Source: Vombatus ursinus (lineage: Eukaryota > Chordata > Mammalia > Diprotodontia > Vombatidae). From it: a DNA stretch of 64,000 bases. The stretch spans positions 11,853,642 to 11,917,641 of the forward strand of contig NW_020948739.1 of the NCBI RefSeq assembly GCF_900497805.2, written 5' to 3'. Both the position numbers and the translations under genes were made by a program. Under the pieces are notes generated by a model that was given only the letters and a program-made list of their open reading frames with translations, searched no databases and had not been told where the DNA came from. Shown in pieces: positions 54,785 through 64,000 of the stretch; within the stretch, counting starts at the first letter, position 1, and each line of letters begins with the position of its first letter.

Positions 54785-54897
54785 AGTAACTATAGCCATA
54801 GATAGTTGGTTTGTGATAGTGGCAGGACTAGAATCCAGATCTTCCAGGCTCAAAGGCCAAGTCCTCTATCCACTATGTGGCACTGCCTCTTTTCTTT
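54785..54897 (-). mobile_element. SINE head fragment, antisense
   Basis: 'ctagaatccagatcttccag' and 'tcctctatccactatgtggc'. Confidence 0.7.
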
Positions 54898-55570
54898 CTT
54901 TTTTTTGGGGGGGAAGGCTTCTTTTCATTTTCATTTGCCTCTGTACTTTAGTCTTTCTCCAGGCCTAGTATATCATGAAGAGAAGCCTCAGGAACATATC
55001 TTAACCATCACCATCTCTTTCCCTACAAAAGAAATGAAACAAATAGCAAAGAGTGGCTGGCTATAGGAGCTAAGCTCATTCTCTTCCCTTTGCTAGCAGT
55101 ATCAGAAAGGAGACTATTTTTCTAATACCTGAGGTATCCCTGAAAGGACTTAAACTTTTGTTAACAGCCTACGAACACCAAAGGCTAACAGTCAATTGGC
55201 AAGTTCCTGGGAAGAAGAGGATGCATACATGGCATTTTGAATACTGCTCTCTATATTATTGAACCTTACAGCATTTGAAAACCTAGATCTATTTCGACTG
55301 ACAGCTTGCAGGTAATAAGAGTCCTCCCAATGTCATTTTAAATAGCAGAGTCACTAAGTTTCCTGAGTCAGTGCTTCTAGTCAAAAGACAAACTCAGGGT
55401 ATGATGGCTGTACTGTAAGTAGGGCTGGTAAATGCTGAAGCAAATGAATCCTGGAGGGAGCAAGGACAATGAGATTTTCAGATCAAGAGTGAAATCCTAA
55501 AAGGCTGGAAACATCAAAGACCAGAATTCCATGTACCTTGATCAATAACCTTTTGAATAGGGAATGCTTA
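54898..55570. other. No recognised feature
   Basis: Apparently unique. Confidence 0.4.
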
Positions 55571-55573
55571 AAT

Positions 55574-55593
55574 TCTTTCTTTCTTTCTTTCCT

Positions 55594-55637
<44 letters not shown>

Positions 55638-55651
55638 TCNNNNNNNNNNTT

Positions 55652-55695
<44 letters not shown>

Positions 55696-55697
55696 TT
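55574..55697. repeat. (TTTC)n microsatellite with assembly gap
   Basis: TTTC units on both sides of ten N bases (55640-55649), so the true repeat length is unknown and two contigs meet here. Confidence 0.98.
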
Positions 55698-55701
55698 CTA
55701 C

Positions 55702-55790
55702 TTTATTTACCATGTGTAAGACCTTGTACTAGGCACTGAGAATACAAAGACATAAAACGACATGGTCCCTGCCCTGAAGGCTGCTGGGAT
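55702..55790 (-). mobile_element. L2 3' end, antisense
   Basis: 'accttgtactaggcactgag' and 'ggtccctgccctgaaggctg'. Confidence 0.78.
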
Positions 55791-55799
55791 AAGCATGTG

Positions 55800-55980
55800 A
55801 AAGCCAGTACTGGACTAGGAGACTTTGGTTCAAGCCCCAACTTGGTTACTAGCTGGGAGACCCAGAGTAAAGTCACATCTTGTTTCAGAGTCTGTTTCAG
55901 ACTCTGTTTCCAGAAAAATGAATGGGGTTGCATTAAATGATCATTCCTATTTGTTCCAACTCTAACATTTTATGATTGGG
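55800..55980 (+). mobile_element. CORE-SINE with L3-type tail
   Basis: 'ctttggttcaagccccaact', 'gggttgcattaaatgatcat' and 'gttccaactctaacatttta'; CORE partly duplicated ('gtttcagactctgtttc'). Confidence 0.75.
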
Positions 55981-56167
55981 TGACTGTAAGTAATAGGGGT
56001 ATTAATGAACTAAGCATGAAAACTAGTATTTCGTGTTAAAGCCTCCAAATCCTCTGCTTTGGGTTTTGATGACCATATCTGGAATGACAAACAGGTATCA
56101 TAAATATGCTGTTGAAAAAATGTCAGCATTTTATTTCTTTTTTAGAAATTGAATTTAGGGAAATTGG

Positions 56168-56328
56168 CTACAGCAGATGTGTCAAACTTCTGACCTGTTC
56201 AGCTGAACCAGATTAAAATGTAATTGTGAAATATTTAATGAAAATAAATAAAAATATAAAACAACATGTTAATTTGAGGCTTTCCAAGTGCATATGTGGT
56301 CCTTGGAGATCCATTTCTATTTGAGGAT
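56168..56328. mobile_element. hAT-type MITE
   Basis: 'cagatgtgtcaaac' at one end and 'tttctatttgagg' near the other; the centre 'ttgtgaaatatttaatgaaa' and 'aaataaaaatataaaacaac' is A/T-rich as in a Charlie-like MITE. The right end is truncated. Confidence 0.6.
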
Positions 56329-56334
56329 AGGGTC

Positions 56335-56518
56335 TCAGGAGGAGATCTTAGATGTCATATAGTCCAATCTCCTCATTTAACACATGAGGACATGGAGAGC
56401 CAGAGAAATAAACTGACCTGTCTGGGGTTACACAGCTAGATTCTGAGGTGAGATATGACCCCAAGTCTTCCTCACTCCAGGTCCAGCGCTTTATCTACAA
56501 CACCACACAGTCTCTCAG
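56335..56518 (-). mobile_element. CORE-SINE, antisense
   Basis: 'gatcttagatgtcatatagt', 'gggttacacagctagattct', 'tccagcgctttatctacaac'. Confidence 0.8.
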
Positions 56519-56762
56519 ATTGGAATCAATATTTTAAAATCGTCTGCTTAGTAATCTTTCTAAAATGCTGCAAGTGCAACTCAATTTTAAAGCTATCCCA
56601 TTCCTGTGCTTCAGTTACTGTAAAGTAAAAAGTTGTAGCCATCAGAATGACTCACTTACTCTACCACCAAACCCACTCATGAGGAAAAAGGAAGGCATTT
56701 GAGGGCTGAAAGGTATATAACATATTATTAATTACATGCCGGCATCTCACTAAATTCATCAG
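56519..56762. other. No recognised feature
   Basis: Apparently unique. Confidence 0.4.
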
Positions 56763-56764
56763 GT

Positions 56765-56995
56765 TTTTTTTTCCAACCCTTCCTGTGATTTCATTGGCAT
56801 AGGAAACTTCAGTTGAGGAAACTCTCTCCTGAGACAAATCAATCGCTGTTTTTTAAGTGACAGTCTGAGAAGAGTTGCCTGGGATGCTGAGAGGTTAAGG
56901 GACGTGCTCAGAGCTTCATGGCCAATATGTGTCAGAGGTGGGACTTTAACCCCTTTTCTTGATTCTTGAGGATATCTTTCCAGCCAGGATACTGT
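56765..56995 (-). mobile_element. tRNA SINE with 'ATTTCATTGGCATA' tail, antisense
   Basis: 'ctgtgatttcattggcatag', 'agagttgcctgggatgctga', 'ggttaagggacgtgctcaga' and 'gtcagaggtgggactttaac' mirror the sense copy at 60200. Confidence 0.75.
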
Positions 56996-57094
56996 CTCCA
57001 GACAATTTTTTTTTTTTAAAGAACTTTTCATGGGGAAAGTTTTGGTAGTCTTGGTCAATCAGAATGACTGATTGAGGCTCATCATAGTGGAACC

Positions 57095-57278
57095 ACGGGA
57101 TCACACATTTGAACTTGGAAGATTCCTTAGAGGTCATCTAGTTCAACCCCTTCACTACACGTATGGGGAAACTAAGATAAAGAGAGGAGAAATTACTTGC
57201 CCCAGATCACACAGATGATAAGTGGAAAGCTGCGACTCAGACCCAAGTGATCTAATCTAACATTGTGTTTTCTTTTTA
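57095..57278 (-). mobile_element. CORE-SINE with L3-type tail, antisense
   Basis: 'gattccttagaggtcatcta', 'gttcaaccccttcactacac', 'agatcacacagatgataagt'. Confidence 0.82.
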
Positions 57279-57359
57279 TTATATCACACCAATTGTCCCT
57301 GCCAGAAGAACTTTACCATCCATTCTGGGCAAGAGGGAGGGAGGAAGAGGAAGGAGAAG

Positions 57360-57598
57360 GGGCAAGCATTTTTAAACACATACTATGTGCCAGGCCCTGT
57401 GATAAGTGCTCTCTCTTGATCCTCTCAACAACCCTGTGAGATGGATGCTGTTATCTCCATTTTACAGTTGAAGAAACTGAAGTAGACAGAGGTTAAGTGG
57501 CCTGCCCAGAGTCACATGGCAAGAAAGTATCTGAGGTTAGATTTGAACTTCTGTCTTCCCAAGTCCAGGCCCAGCACTCTATCCACAGTGCCATCTAG
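57360..57598 (-). mobile_element. MIR-type CORE-SINE, antisense
   Basis: 'actatgtgccaggccctgtg', 'aacaaccctgtgagatggat', 'agagtcacatggcaagaaag', 'cactctatccacagtgccat'. Confidence 0.88.
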
Positions 57599-57609
57599 AG
57601 ACCTGAAAA

Positions 57610-57752
57610 ATATCACATCCATGAGGCATCCTGTTTACCTTAGTTTCTTCATCGGTAAAATGAGCTGGAGAAGGAAATGGCAAACCACTGCAGTATCTTT
57701 GTAAAGAAAATCCCAAATGGGGTCATGAAGAATCAAACGCAACTAAAAATGA
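57610..57752 (+). mobile_element. RTE-tailed SINE, 5'-truncated
   Basis: 'gagctggagaaggaaatggc', 'accactgcagtatctttgta' and 'atggggtcatgaagaatcaa'; only the CORE end and tail remain. Confidence 0.85.
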
Positions 57753-57789
57753 CTGAAATATATGTGTGTATGCATGTTTGTATGTATAT

Positions 57790-57862
57790 ACACAAATACA
57801 CAGGGAAATTATATCTATTGTCATTGCAATATATATATATATATATATTCCCCATGTATTCC

Positions 57863-57893
<31 letters not shown>

Positions 57894-57914
57894 AATTTTC
57901 CTGTGTATTTGTGT
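57790..57914. repeat. AT microsatellite framed by a 21-bp inverted repeat
   Basis: 57790-57810 and 57894-57914 are reverse complements with one mismatch ('acacaaatacacagggaaat' against the complement of 'ttttcctgtgtatttgtgt'). Between them are two (TA)n blocks. Confidence 0.9.
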
Positions 57915-57929
57915 GCGTGTGTCTTCTGA

Positions 57930-58538
57930 AGCAATCTCATTTTCAGGTCAATATTATAAGTTATATGATTGCTAATAGCACAAGCCAGCCTAATGAATGG
58001 ATCCTTTTCTTCTTTTTCTTTTTTATTTTCACCTTCTTTTTTTTCCCCCTTCTATGCAGGAGAAGGAGCGCAATCCTTACTTGTTTTTCAAATGACCTGA
58101 TACACTGTCCTTTTCCTCTTGTTCTGACAAGTAGGAAGATTCTCTTTTGCCTCTCTATTGTTGAGCATAGAGATGGTGGGCTTTCTTCTTCATGGGCATG
58201 ATTTAGAGACTATTAGAGTCTCATGGAAGCCCTGGTGCTTCCGACCCTCAAGCTTCCTATAGCATTGATTGGACAGGACCCTTGAAAAAGATCTAATTCC
58301 TGTGCATAGCTTCATTGGTGTACACATTTTCTTGTGAAAATGGACGGTTAATATTTTATAAAAGCCCAAATTCCCTCTGAAAAGAACACATCTAGCAGAT
58401 GAATAAATGCATTTTTGAGCTCAGTTTTCTACAGAGTAAACTATGTATGGTTTAATCCTGAGTTCTCAGTAAATATGTACCTCTGTTTTCAATCAGAAGC
58501 ATACATGTGTGTGCCATTCATCGATTGTGTGTGTGTAC
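57930..58538. other. No recognised feature
   Basis: T-rich near 58000-58045. The 174-codon frame at 57677-58201 is built from a SINE tail, microsatellite and T runs and is not a gene. Confidence 0.45.
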
Positions 58539-58539
58539 C

Positions 58540-60170
58540 ATTTCTTGACTCTGGCCTACTTAGATGCATTACTGCTTAGGATGCTGGGTCAAAAAGAGCC
58601 TTTGATTCATTCAGGAGGTTCTACGACATTCTAGGGCTTGTTGTAATCAGCACAATGACATCTGCAAAAAATAGCATTCAGAGGATCTCATTATTTATAG
58701 GGATTCTCCACTTGACATGTTCTGTACTCTGTACCATAGCACCTCCATGAGAGTGGGGAACACAAAACATTTTATACAAACGGAAAAATAGGTTTATGGG
58801 CTGGGAGTCATCAATGTTCTCTCAGTTTTTCTATGACTTTGGTATCTTCCCCTCCTCAATTCTTAATACCTTGGGAATTTTGGAGGGGTTATAGTTTACT
58901 AAATTTATTATAGCAAATATGTGTTCAATATATGTATATAATGCTCATGTACATTACATATGTGTATTTATACATATGTACTTATATTTATGTGTATAGG
59001 TTGTATACATACATATATGCACTTACAAATTTAAATGCTTATTATTATGTTACTTTTTTGTGGGCTGCTCTCTAGACAGGTGACAGTATGTCTCCATAGT
59101 GGTGGCAAATGACTCTCTATATTGTAGAGGCAGAAGTTCAGTCTTCAGACCATTAGATGGATTTTCTTCCTGCATTTGCTGGACATATTAATCCCAATTT
59201 GCCATTTGCAATGTCTTCTATGGCTCCCTCCTGGCAAAGTAATCAGGATGCATTGCCTTTTCAGAATTATGCCAGTAATTTAAGTACTACTCAGGGAATT
59301 TATAATACTCATATCTTTCAAAGAAAGTACCTCCGGAGGAATCATGGAAGATATATGGTTGCTGTTGAGACCAAATTTCCTTCTCAGCTTCTATCAGCAG
59401 TTTGGTAGTCTTTATCATATCCTTTTCACTCTCATGTTCTTCACACTGAATTCTCAATAAACAAGCTGTGAAGCAATAGGTGTCCTTCTGGATGTACCAG
59501 GACTCAAAGTGGTGGAGGAACCTCTTGTAGGGTTATGGAACCATGACCATGGCTGGTGAGTCTGAGCACCATCTTTCCCCTCTTCTATTACCTTTAAAAT
59601 TGATCACTTAATACTTTCAAATTTGTGTTGCCTCCAATATTGACCTCCTCTGTGTACATATGCTCTAGTAAAGCTACTGCTCTTCCCTTGTTTGATTTCT
59701 TCAGTGACATTTCTATCTCCTCAATAAGCATCTCTGACACGTTGATATTAGAGTCTCAATATGGTGACTACATTATTCCCAATTATAAAAAGCCTGTCAT
59801 AAAAATCTCTGGAAACCTTTTCCATCTTTCTGTTTGTTGTTTCCATTCAAATTTTATCCTTAAATGCCCTTGGGATGACTTTATGTAGCGAGATCTCTCA
59901 TCCAGTTTTCTTTAATCTGATTTTTCCCTCCATGGTTTTTCACTGTTTTAGGAGGTAAAACTGCTCATTATTATGCACAATCCTACTTTATAAGGTTTTA
60001 CAAACAAGCTTATCTTCTATGTTGGTTTTGCCTTTGACTTTCATATTTCTCTACTTGATAAATATTTGGTAACTAAGGTGAGTTTTAGGCTCATGTCTCC
60101 TTATTTTGCTAATTGATTTACATTGATTACACTTTTCCATTAAATTATTTTCAATTTAAAAAACTTTTTT
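58540..60170 (-). mobile_element. RTE (BovB-like) LINE, antisense, degenerate
   Basis: On the minus strand the RT palm is readable: RIPINNEIL followed by FFADVIVLITTSPR and NLLNESKALF (about 58600-58710), matching the RTE F-A-D-D-I-V-L-I box with one Asp changed to Val. Further upstream in the element (59650-59745) NINVSEMLIEEIEMSLKK resembles the region before RT block 1. Order and spacing (about 1 kb) suit one RTE copy. Bases 59100-59580 do not read as RTE and may be an insertion. Confidence 0.65.
59100..59480 (+). other. Small open frame plus AATAAA inside the RTE region
   Basis: An 83-codon frame (59157-59408) with varied, protein-like composition (PFAMSSMAPSWQSNQDALPF) ends at a TAG and is followed 48 bases later by AATAAA (59456-59461). 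This would suit the last exon or a retrocopy 3' end, but I know no matching protein and an in-frame stop sits directly before the Met. Confidence 0.25.
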
Positions 60171-60199
60171 TGTTTCGATGTTAAACCAATTCCACGAAT

Positions 60200-60450
60200 T
60201 CATTTGTTGCAGAGACAGCATGGCAGAGAGCATAGAGACTGATCCTTGGAGCCAGAAAGAGCTCAGTTTAAGTTCACCTCTGACAAATACTGGCTCTGTG
60301 ACTATGTCCAAATCACTTGTCCTCTCATTGCTCTAGGAAACCCTCTAAGATTAGTTTTTTGCAGAGAAGGTCCTATATTGCATTGGCAGAAGGAGTTTCC
60401 TTATTTGGGAGTTCACTAACACAGTGAAATCAAAGATCCAGTCCAATCCT
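60200..60450 (+). mobile_element. tRNA SINE with 'CCAATGAAATCA' tail, sense
   Basis: Head 'agcatggcagagagcataga', body 'ctctaggaaaccctctaaga', 'tgcattggcagaaggagttt' and end 'cacagtgaaatcaaagatcc'. Same family as the reversed copy at 56765. Confidence 0.75.
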
Positions 60451-60672
60451 TATCCACTATTAAATCATTATTATCAGTGTCAATGTCCTTCCCTCTCCCT
60501 AGTTCCTATTTTTCAATATCAATCACCTGTTTAAGTAGGTCAGCTTATGGGTCTAATTGTACACCATCTCTTTTTCTTACTTTTATTCTTCTAGTTTTGT
60601 CTTAATTTTTCTCCGTGCCCTAACCAGTCAGTGGCCTGACTACACAGAAAATTGATTTAGGTGTCGGGGAAT

Positions 60673-60825
60673 GACAGTTCACTTGTCTCGGATATAAGTC
60701 TGCTTTTGAGAAAAGCAGGTGCTGAGCTATCTGTCTGCCTTGACGGTTCACTCGTCTAGGGGCATAGATCTACTCAGAGTTCTAAGAGAAGCAGTTACTC
60801 TGACTCAGAGTTCTGAGCCAGTAGT
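60673..60825. repeat. Short diverged tandem duplication, period about 69 bp
   Basis: 'gacagttcacttgtctcgga' (60673) and 'gacggttcactcgtctaggg' (60742) align, each followed by a GA-rich AAGCAG. 'ctcagagttct' recurs at 60773 and 60802. Confidence 0.65.
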
Positions 60826-62322
60826 TCCTCTTTTAAATGTGACAAGCTGTATAATACTGGGTCAAATGGAAAACACAATGTATTTCAGAGATGTGTATAT
60901 TAGGAATTGAAGAAATGGAGAACTTTTAGGTTAATAATTACTGAAATATGGATATCTGAACTACTAAACATATGACAAATGCAATTTACTTGATTACAGA
61001 AGATGAGAATTTAGTTAACCACCTTAAGCTAAGATGTAGTTACTTATTGAGAGGAACCAGTCTGAACCCAGAAAAAAAGTGAAAGAACAGATTTAAGAAC
61101 AATGTTGAATAGAGATCATAACTCTCTATCCTTTCCCTTCTTACTGAGAGGTATAAATTCAACTGAGGAGAGAAGCTTGGAAGCAGAGAATTGGAGAAGT
61201 CAACTAGTTGATTAATATGGCTGAGAAATTGTCCTCAGTAAGGTGTTAGTCAAGCATAACACAGATCAACCCAGTTTAGCAGTAGAAGCATCTGCTGTAG
61301 AAGCTACATTGTATAGATAGGTCCTAAGTCAGGACATGACACTGGGGTTTACAGTTACAGAGTTGTGAATTACCCAAGAAAATTGGTTTTCTTCACTCAT
61401 GTGCTTTTTGTGCTTCTCTGGCAGGTTTCTTTAAGTGTGTGTCCACTCTCCCCAACAAATACGGAGTGCATTAATGGGAAAGCACAATCCTGATGTATGT
61501 ATGAATTGTGATGTATTTATTTTTTCTTGCTTTTGTTTTGATATATGAGTACCTGTGACATCACTACTTTTGTCTATTACTAAGTAAATGGTTATATTTA
61601 AGATTTATATATTTCATCATTGTGAGTGACTGGTTTGTTTAAATGGAAGTGCACATGTAGGGGCTGTTGAAAGCTATAGTAAAAAGTAAGGAAGATGTAC
61701 TCCCTACAACAGGGTTACCCCTAGGACTCTAAGAGTATTTGAGTGGTGGTGACCCTTCTCTGGAAACCTCGATGGCAATATGAGGGCAGGTTCTAATGAG
61801 CAAGCCAAACCAGAGATTAAATAAGTATCCACACAACTTATGAAAGAGGTTGATATTTTACACATATATGCCAAATATTCCATGAATCCATTACATTGTA
61901 TGGGCTTACACTAGGCACACTACACAGATTATTAAGAAGAAAGGGATCCCATATCAATAACAAGCCATTTTGTAGCGCAGTAAAATATAATCAATTTTAT
62001 TTGTGAGTGTGTGTGATGTTATTCGGTATTCACAATGTCCTTGGATTCTTTTCTCTAGGAAAGTATTCACAATGTGTAGATACAAAGCCACCATGTGATC
62101 TATGAGTACTTTGGCCTCTCTCTTTCTTAATCTTATTTTCCAACCTTTTTCTCCTCCTACCATCTGGGACTATACTTACTTTTACTCTGAAGTTACTAAG
62201 TACCAAAATATACGCTGATTTAATTTTGGGGGTCTGACCAATTTCTTTGTTCTCTGCCATAGGCTTTGGCACTGCAATGGGCTGCAATCATTTTGATGGC
62301 CTCTGCAGACATTTATCTGAGC
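60826..62322. other. No recognised feature
   Basis: About 1.5 kb of A/T-rich sequence. Two overlapping minus-strand frames (61954-62163 and 62030-62287) have no domain I can name. Confidence 0.4.
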
Positions 62323-62339
62323 ACTAAGATGGATGAGCA

Positions 62340-62490
62340 CAGGGGCAGCTAGGTGGCACAGTGGATAGAACACTGGCCCTGGAGTCAGGAGGACCTATGT
62401 TCAAATCCAGCCTCAGATACCTGATAGACACTAGCTGTGTGACCCTGGGCAAGTCACTTAACCCCAACTGCCTCTCAAAAAGAAAAAAAA
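62340..62490 (+). mobile_element. Young A-tailed tRNA SINE with target-site duplication
   Basis: Intact Pol III promoter: A box 'tggcacagtgg' (62354-62364) and B box 'gttcaaatcc' (62399-62408). Ends in an A-rich tail. A 14-bp duplication with one difference, AAGATGGATGAGCA (62326-62339) and AAGATAGATGAGCA (62491-62504), flanks it. This fits L1-driven insertion. Confidence 0.95.
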
Positions 62491-62504
62491 AAGATAGATG
62501 AGCA

Positions 62505-63118
62505 TATGTCCCATGAAACGATGTTTTATTGTTGCCTTTGAATATCTTGTGAAACTAACTCCAATAATTTCTTTGTTTGCTTCTCCAGGGAAAACTTGTG
62601 AGCAGACATTCCAGTTAGCTATAATTTCCATTTGTCTTCTGGTTTTATTTATAGTGATTGTGTCAAAATGGGTACAATTTTATTCCTTCAGTAGCATGTA
62701 TACTCAGTGATCACTGGATCAGGATCTCACACAAGAGGCATTTTTTAGATATTTGTAATTTGTAATAAGATAATATTTGTAGATGATCTAAAAACCACTT
62801 GACTACTTTTCACCATCTGATTCCTTTTCACCAATCTGCATGGTTATTGCAGAAATGAGAGGGGCCACACAGCACTGGGGAGGGGTTCTGTTTTGTATTT
62901 TGTGTCATGGGTAGCAATAGACAAAGAATTCATAGTCCAGTTTACTAGTGATGGGCCTCTCCATACTTTCTTAGGTTAATCCTTGGAAGGCAGATTCAGT
63001 CTATTTTACCAGGACTGTTGTCAAAGCCTTTTCAAGGAGGTAGAATCTGCTGGTATAACTTCCAAGAATCCATACTATGAGGCATCAGCATAGGACTTGG
63101 TGTAGGGTAGCTACTATT
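62505..63118. other. No recognised feature
   Basis: Apparently unique. Confidence 0.4.
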
Positions 63119-63127
63119 GTTAAATGA

Positions 63128-63200
63128 AATAGATATGTATATGTGTATATATTTGTACGCCCCCGCATGCACATATGTATATATGTATATATGTGTATGA
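63128..63200. repeat. (TATG)n microsatellite
   Basis: TATATGTG/TATGTATA units. Confidence 0.88.
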
Positions 63201-63299
63201 GAGAAGTGATTATTTTTCTGTTATATTAACAACCAATTATACAATTAGGATTAAGATTTTTTCTATTTATTTCCTCATTCAGGGACATTCCCTGTAGGC

Positions 63300-63870
63300 C
63301 AGCTGGTCAGTCTCTGAAGGACCCCGCTGATGGGTGAGATTGCCGAAATCCTCTGAGTACATGCTCTGAGATTTTTTTGGGGGGGGACCCCACCCAATTA
63401 GAAGATTTTACTTCTGTTTGGAGTGTAAACAGGATCTAAGCTATGTGAATTCTTGCCCTTAGGAAATAAGCCCATGTCCTTGTACCCCTCCATTGGAGTT
63501 TAGGGTAACTCAGCTTTTGAAGGAGAAAACCAACCAGAGTGGTATGGGTAGAGATGAATTCCTTTGTCCAGATTGCTGGAGACAGCTGAGTCTCATGATC
63601 AAGTCATGTTCTCAGCAGGAGGAGCTGAAGATTTTTAGGCTATCTCCTTATTAACACATCTATTCTCTCATTGATTGTTCACCAATCAGCCTGGATTTTC
63701 ACCTGTCAGAGGCACCGCCTTTTCCAAAAGTCTATAAGCATTCAGTGATCTACATGGTTTTGTCTTGGGTTACCAAGAGAAACCATTGACCATCAAATTA
63801 TTGATTATCAGCTAGCCGAATTAATAAATTATTAATTACCCAGAAACTCTGTCTCTCAGGCTTTTCATTT
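63300..63870 (+). mobile_element. Possible LTR (fossil)
   Basis: In order on the plus strand: CCAAT-type 'caccaatcag' (63681), TATA-like 'tctataagca' (63731), AATAAA (63821) and 'aactctgtctctcaggcttt' leading to a CA, a layout common to LTRs. The 5' limit and flanking duplication could not be set, and no internal region is seen. Confidence 0.4.
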
Positions 63871-63884
63871 ATCTCATGTATGTG

Positions 63885-63992
63885 CATGTATATATATATA
63901 TATACACATACACACACACACACATATATACAAACATGTGTATATATGTGTATGTATGTATTATCTATCTATCATCGATCTATCTATCTAGT
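63885..63992. repeat. (TA)n/(CA)n/(TATC)n compound microsatellite
   Basis: TATATA, ACACAC, then TATCTATC units close to the right edge. Confidence 0.95.
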
Positions 63993-64000
63993 CTCCCTGG

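Noticed and set aside
57677-58201. 174-codon plus-strand open frame
   Set aside because: It crosses a SINE tail, a TA microsatellite and T runs; no protein-like composition.
62345-62410. tRNA gene
   Set aside because: A and B boxes are present, but the acceptor stem does not close and the sequence continues into a CORE-like body and A tail, so it is a SINE head.
1-64000. Undescribed defence system, operon or biosynthetic cluster
   Set aside because: Spacing, repeat content and absence of gene-dense coding exclude prokaryotic-type systems; no eukaryotic gene cluster was found either.

Overview
The window looks like vertebrate nuclear DNA from a marsupial, non-genic over most of its length. 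No intact host gene, rRNA or tRNA gene was recognised, and no open frame behaves like a real multi-exon gene. The organism call rests on repeat families read directly from the sequence: tRNA-derived CORE-SINEs of the MIR/Ther-1 type, SINEs with the same kind of head but an RTE(BovB-like) tail (best copies near 8.44, 20.8, 22.1 and 34.9 kb), SINEs with an L3/CR1-type tail, a young A-tailed tRNA SINE with target-site duplications (62.34 kb), many old L2 and L3/CR1 fragments, L1 3' ends of the marsupial type and hAT/mariner MITEs. RTE-tailed SINEs beside L1, L2 and L3 fit an opossum- or Australian-marsupial-like genome. The species cannot be fixed by eye, and family names come from memory, not from a library search.

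Layout. 0-5 kb: L1 3' end, then a knot of L2 pieces in alternating orientation holding a 71-bp-arm inverted repeat and an hAT MITE with an 8-bp duplication. 5-18 kb: long antisense L3/CR1 fragments, two of them split by MIR insertions, a 0.9-kb sense L2, a possible unidentified retrocopy near 10 kb and a polypurine block at 16.2-16.6 kb. 18-27 kb: a solitary retroviral-type LTR (fossil), a hairpin mariner MITE, a dense SINE field and a possible second LTR. 28-33 kb: antisense L1, then a 1.3-kb antisense L2 with a readable RT YADD motif, then the 3' end of a LINE whose C-terminal zinc finger is still readable. 33-47 kb: SINEs, L2 and L1 fragments, a diverged tandem duplication at 40.85-41.47 kb with a Y-box-like peptide beside it, and an old LINE split by a hAT-like element.

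47.8-48.5 kb: the most informative locus, an intronless, frameshifted copy of a kallikrein-type serine protease that most resembles KLK14. 48.5-64 kb: microsatellites, an AT minisatellite, an L1-split SINE, a microsatellite holding a 10-N assembly gap, an hAT MITE, an antisense RTE LINE and a possible LTR near the right end.

No functional network of genes can be described. The interactions visible are between transposons: SINEs that share tails with LINEs present here (RTE, L3 and the zinc-finger LINE), and nested insertions that give relative ages (L2/L3 older than MIR and hAT copies; the A-tailed SINE youngest). Unannotated stretches are listed as such; three of them carry motif clusters that could be regulatory, but conservation cannot be judged from one sequence.
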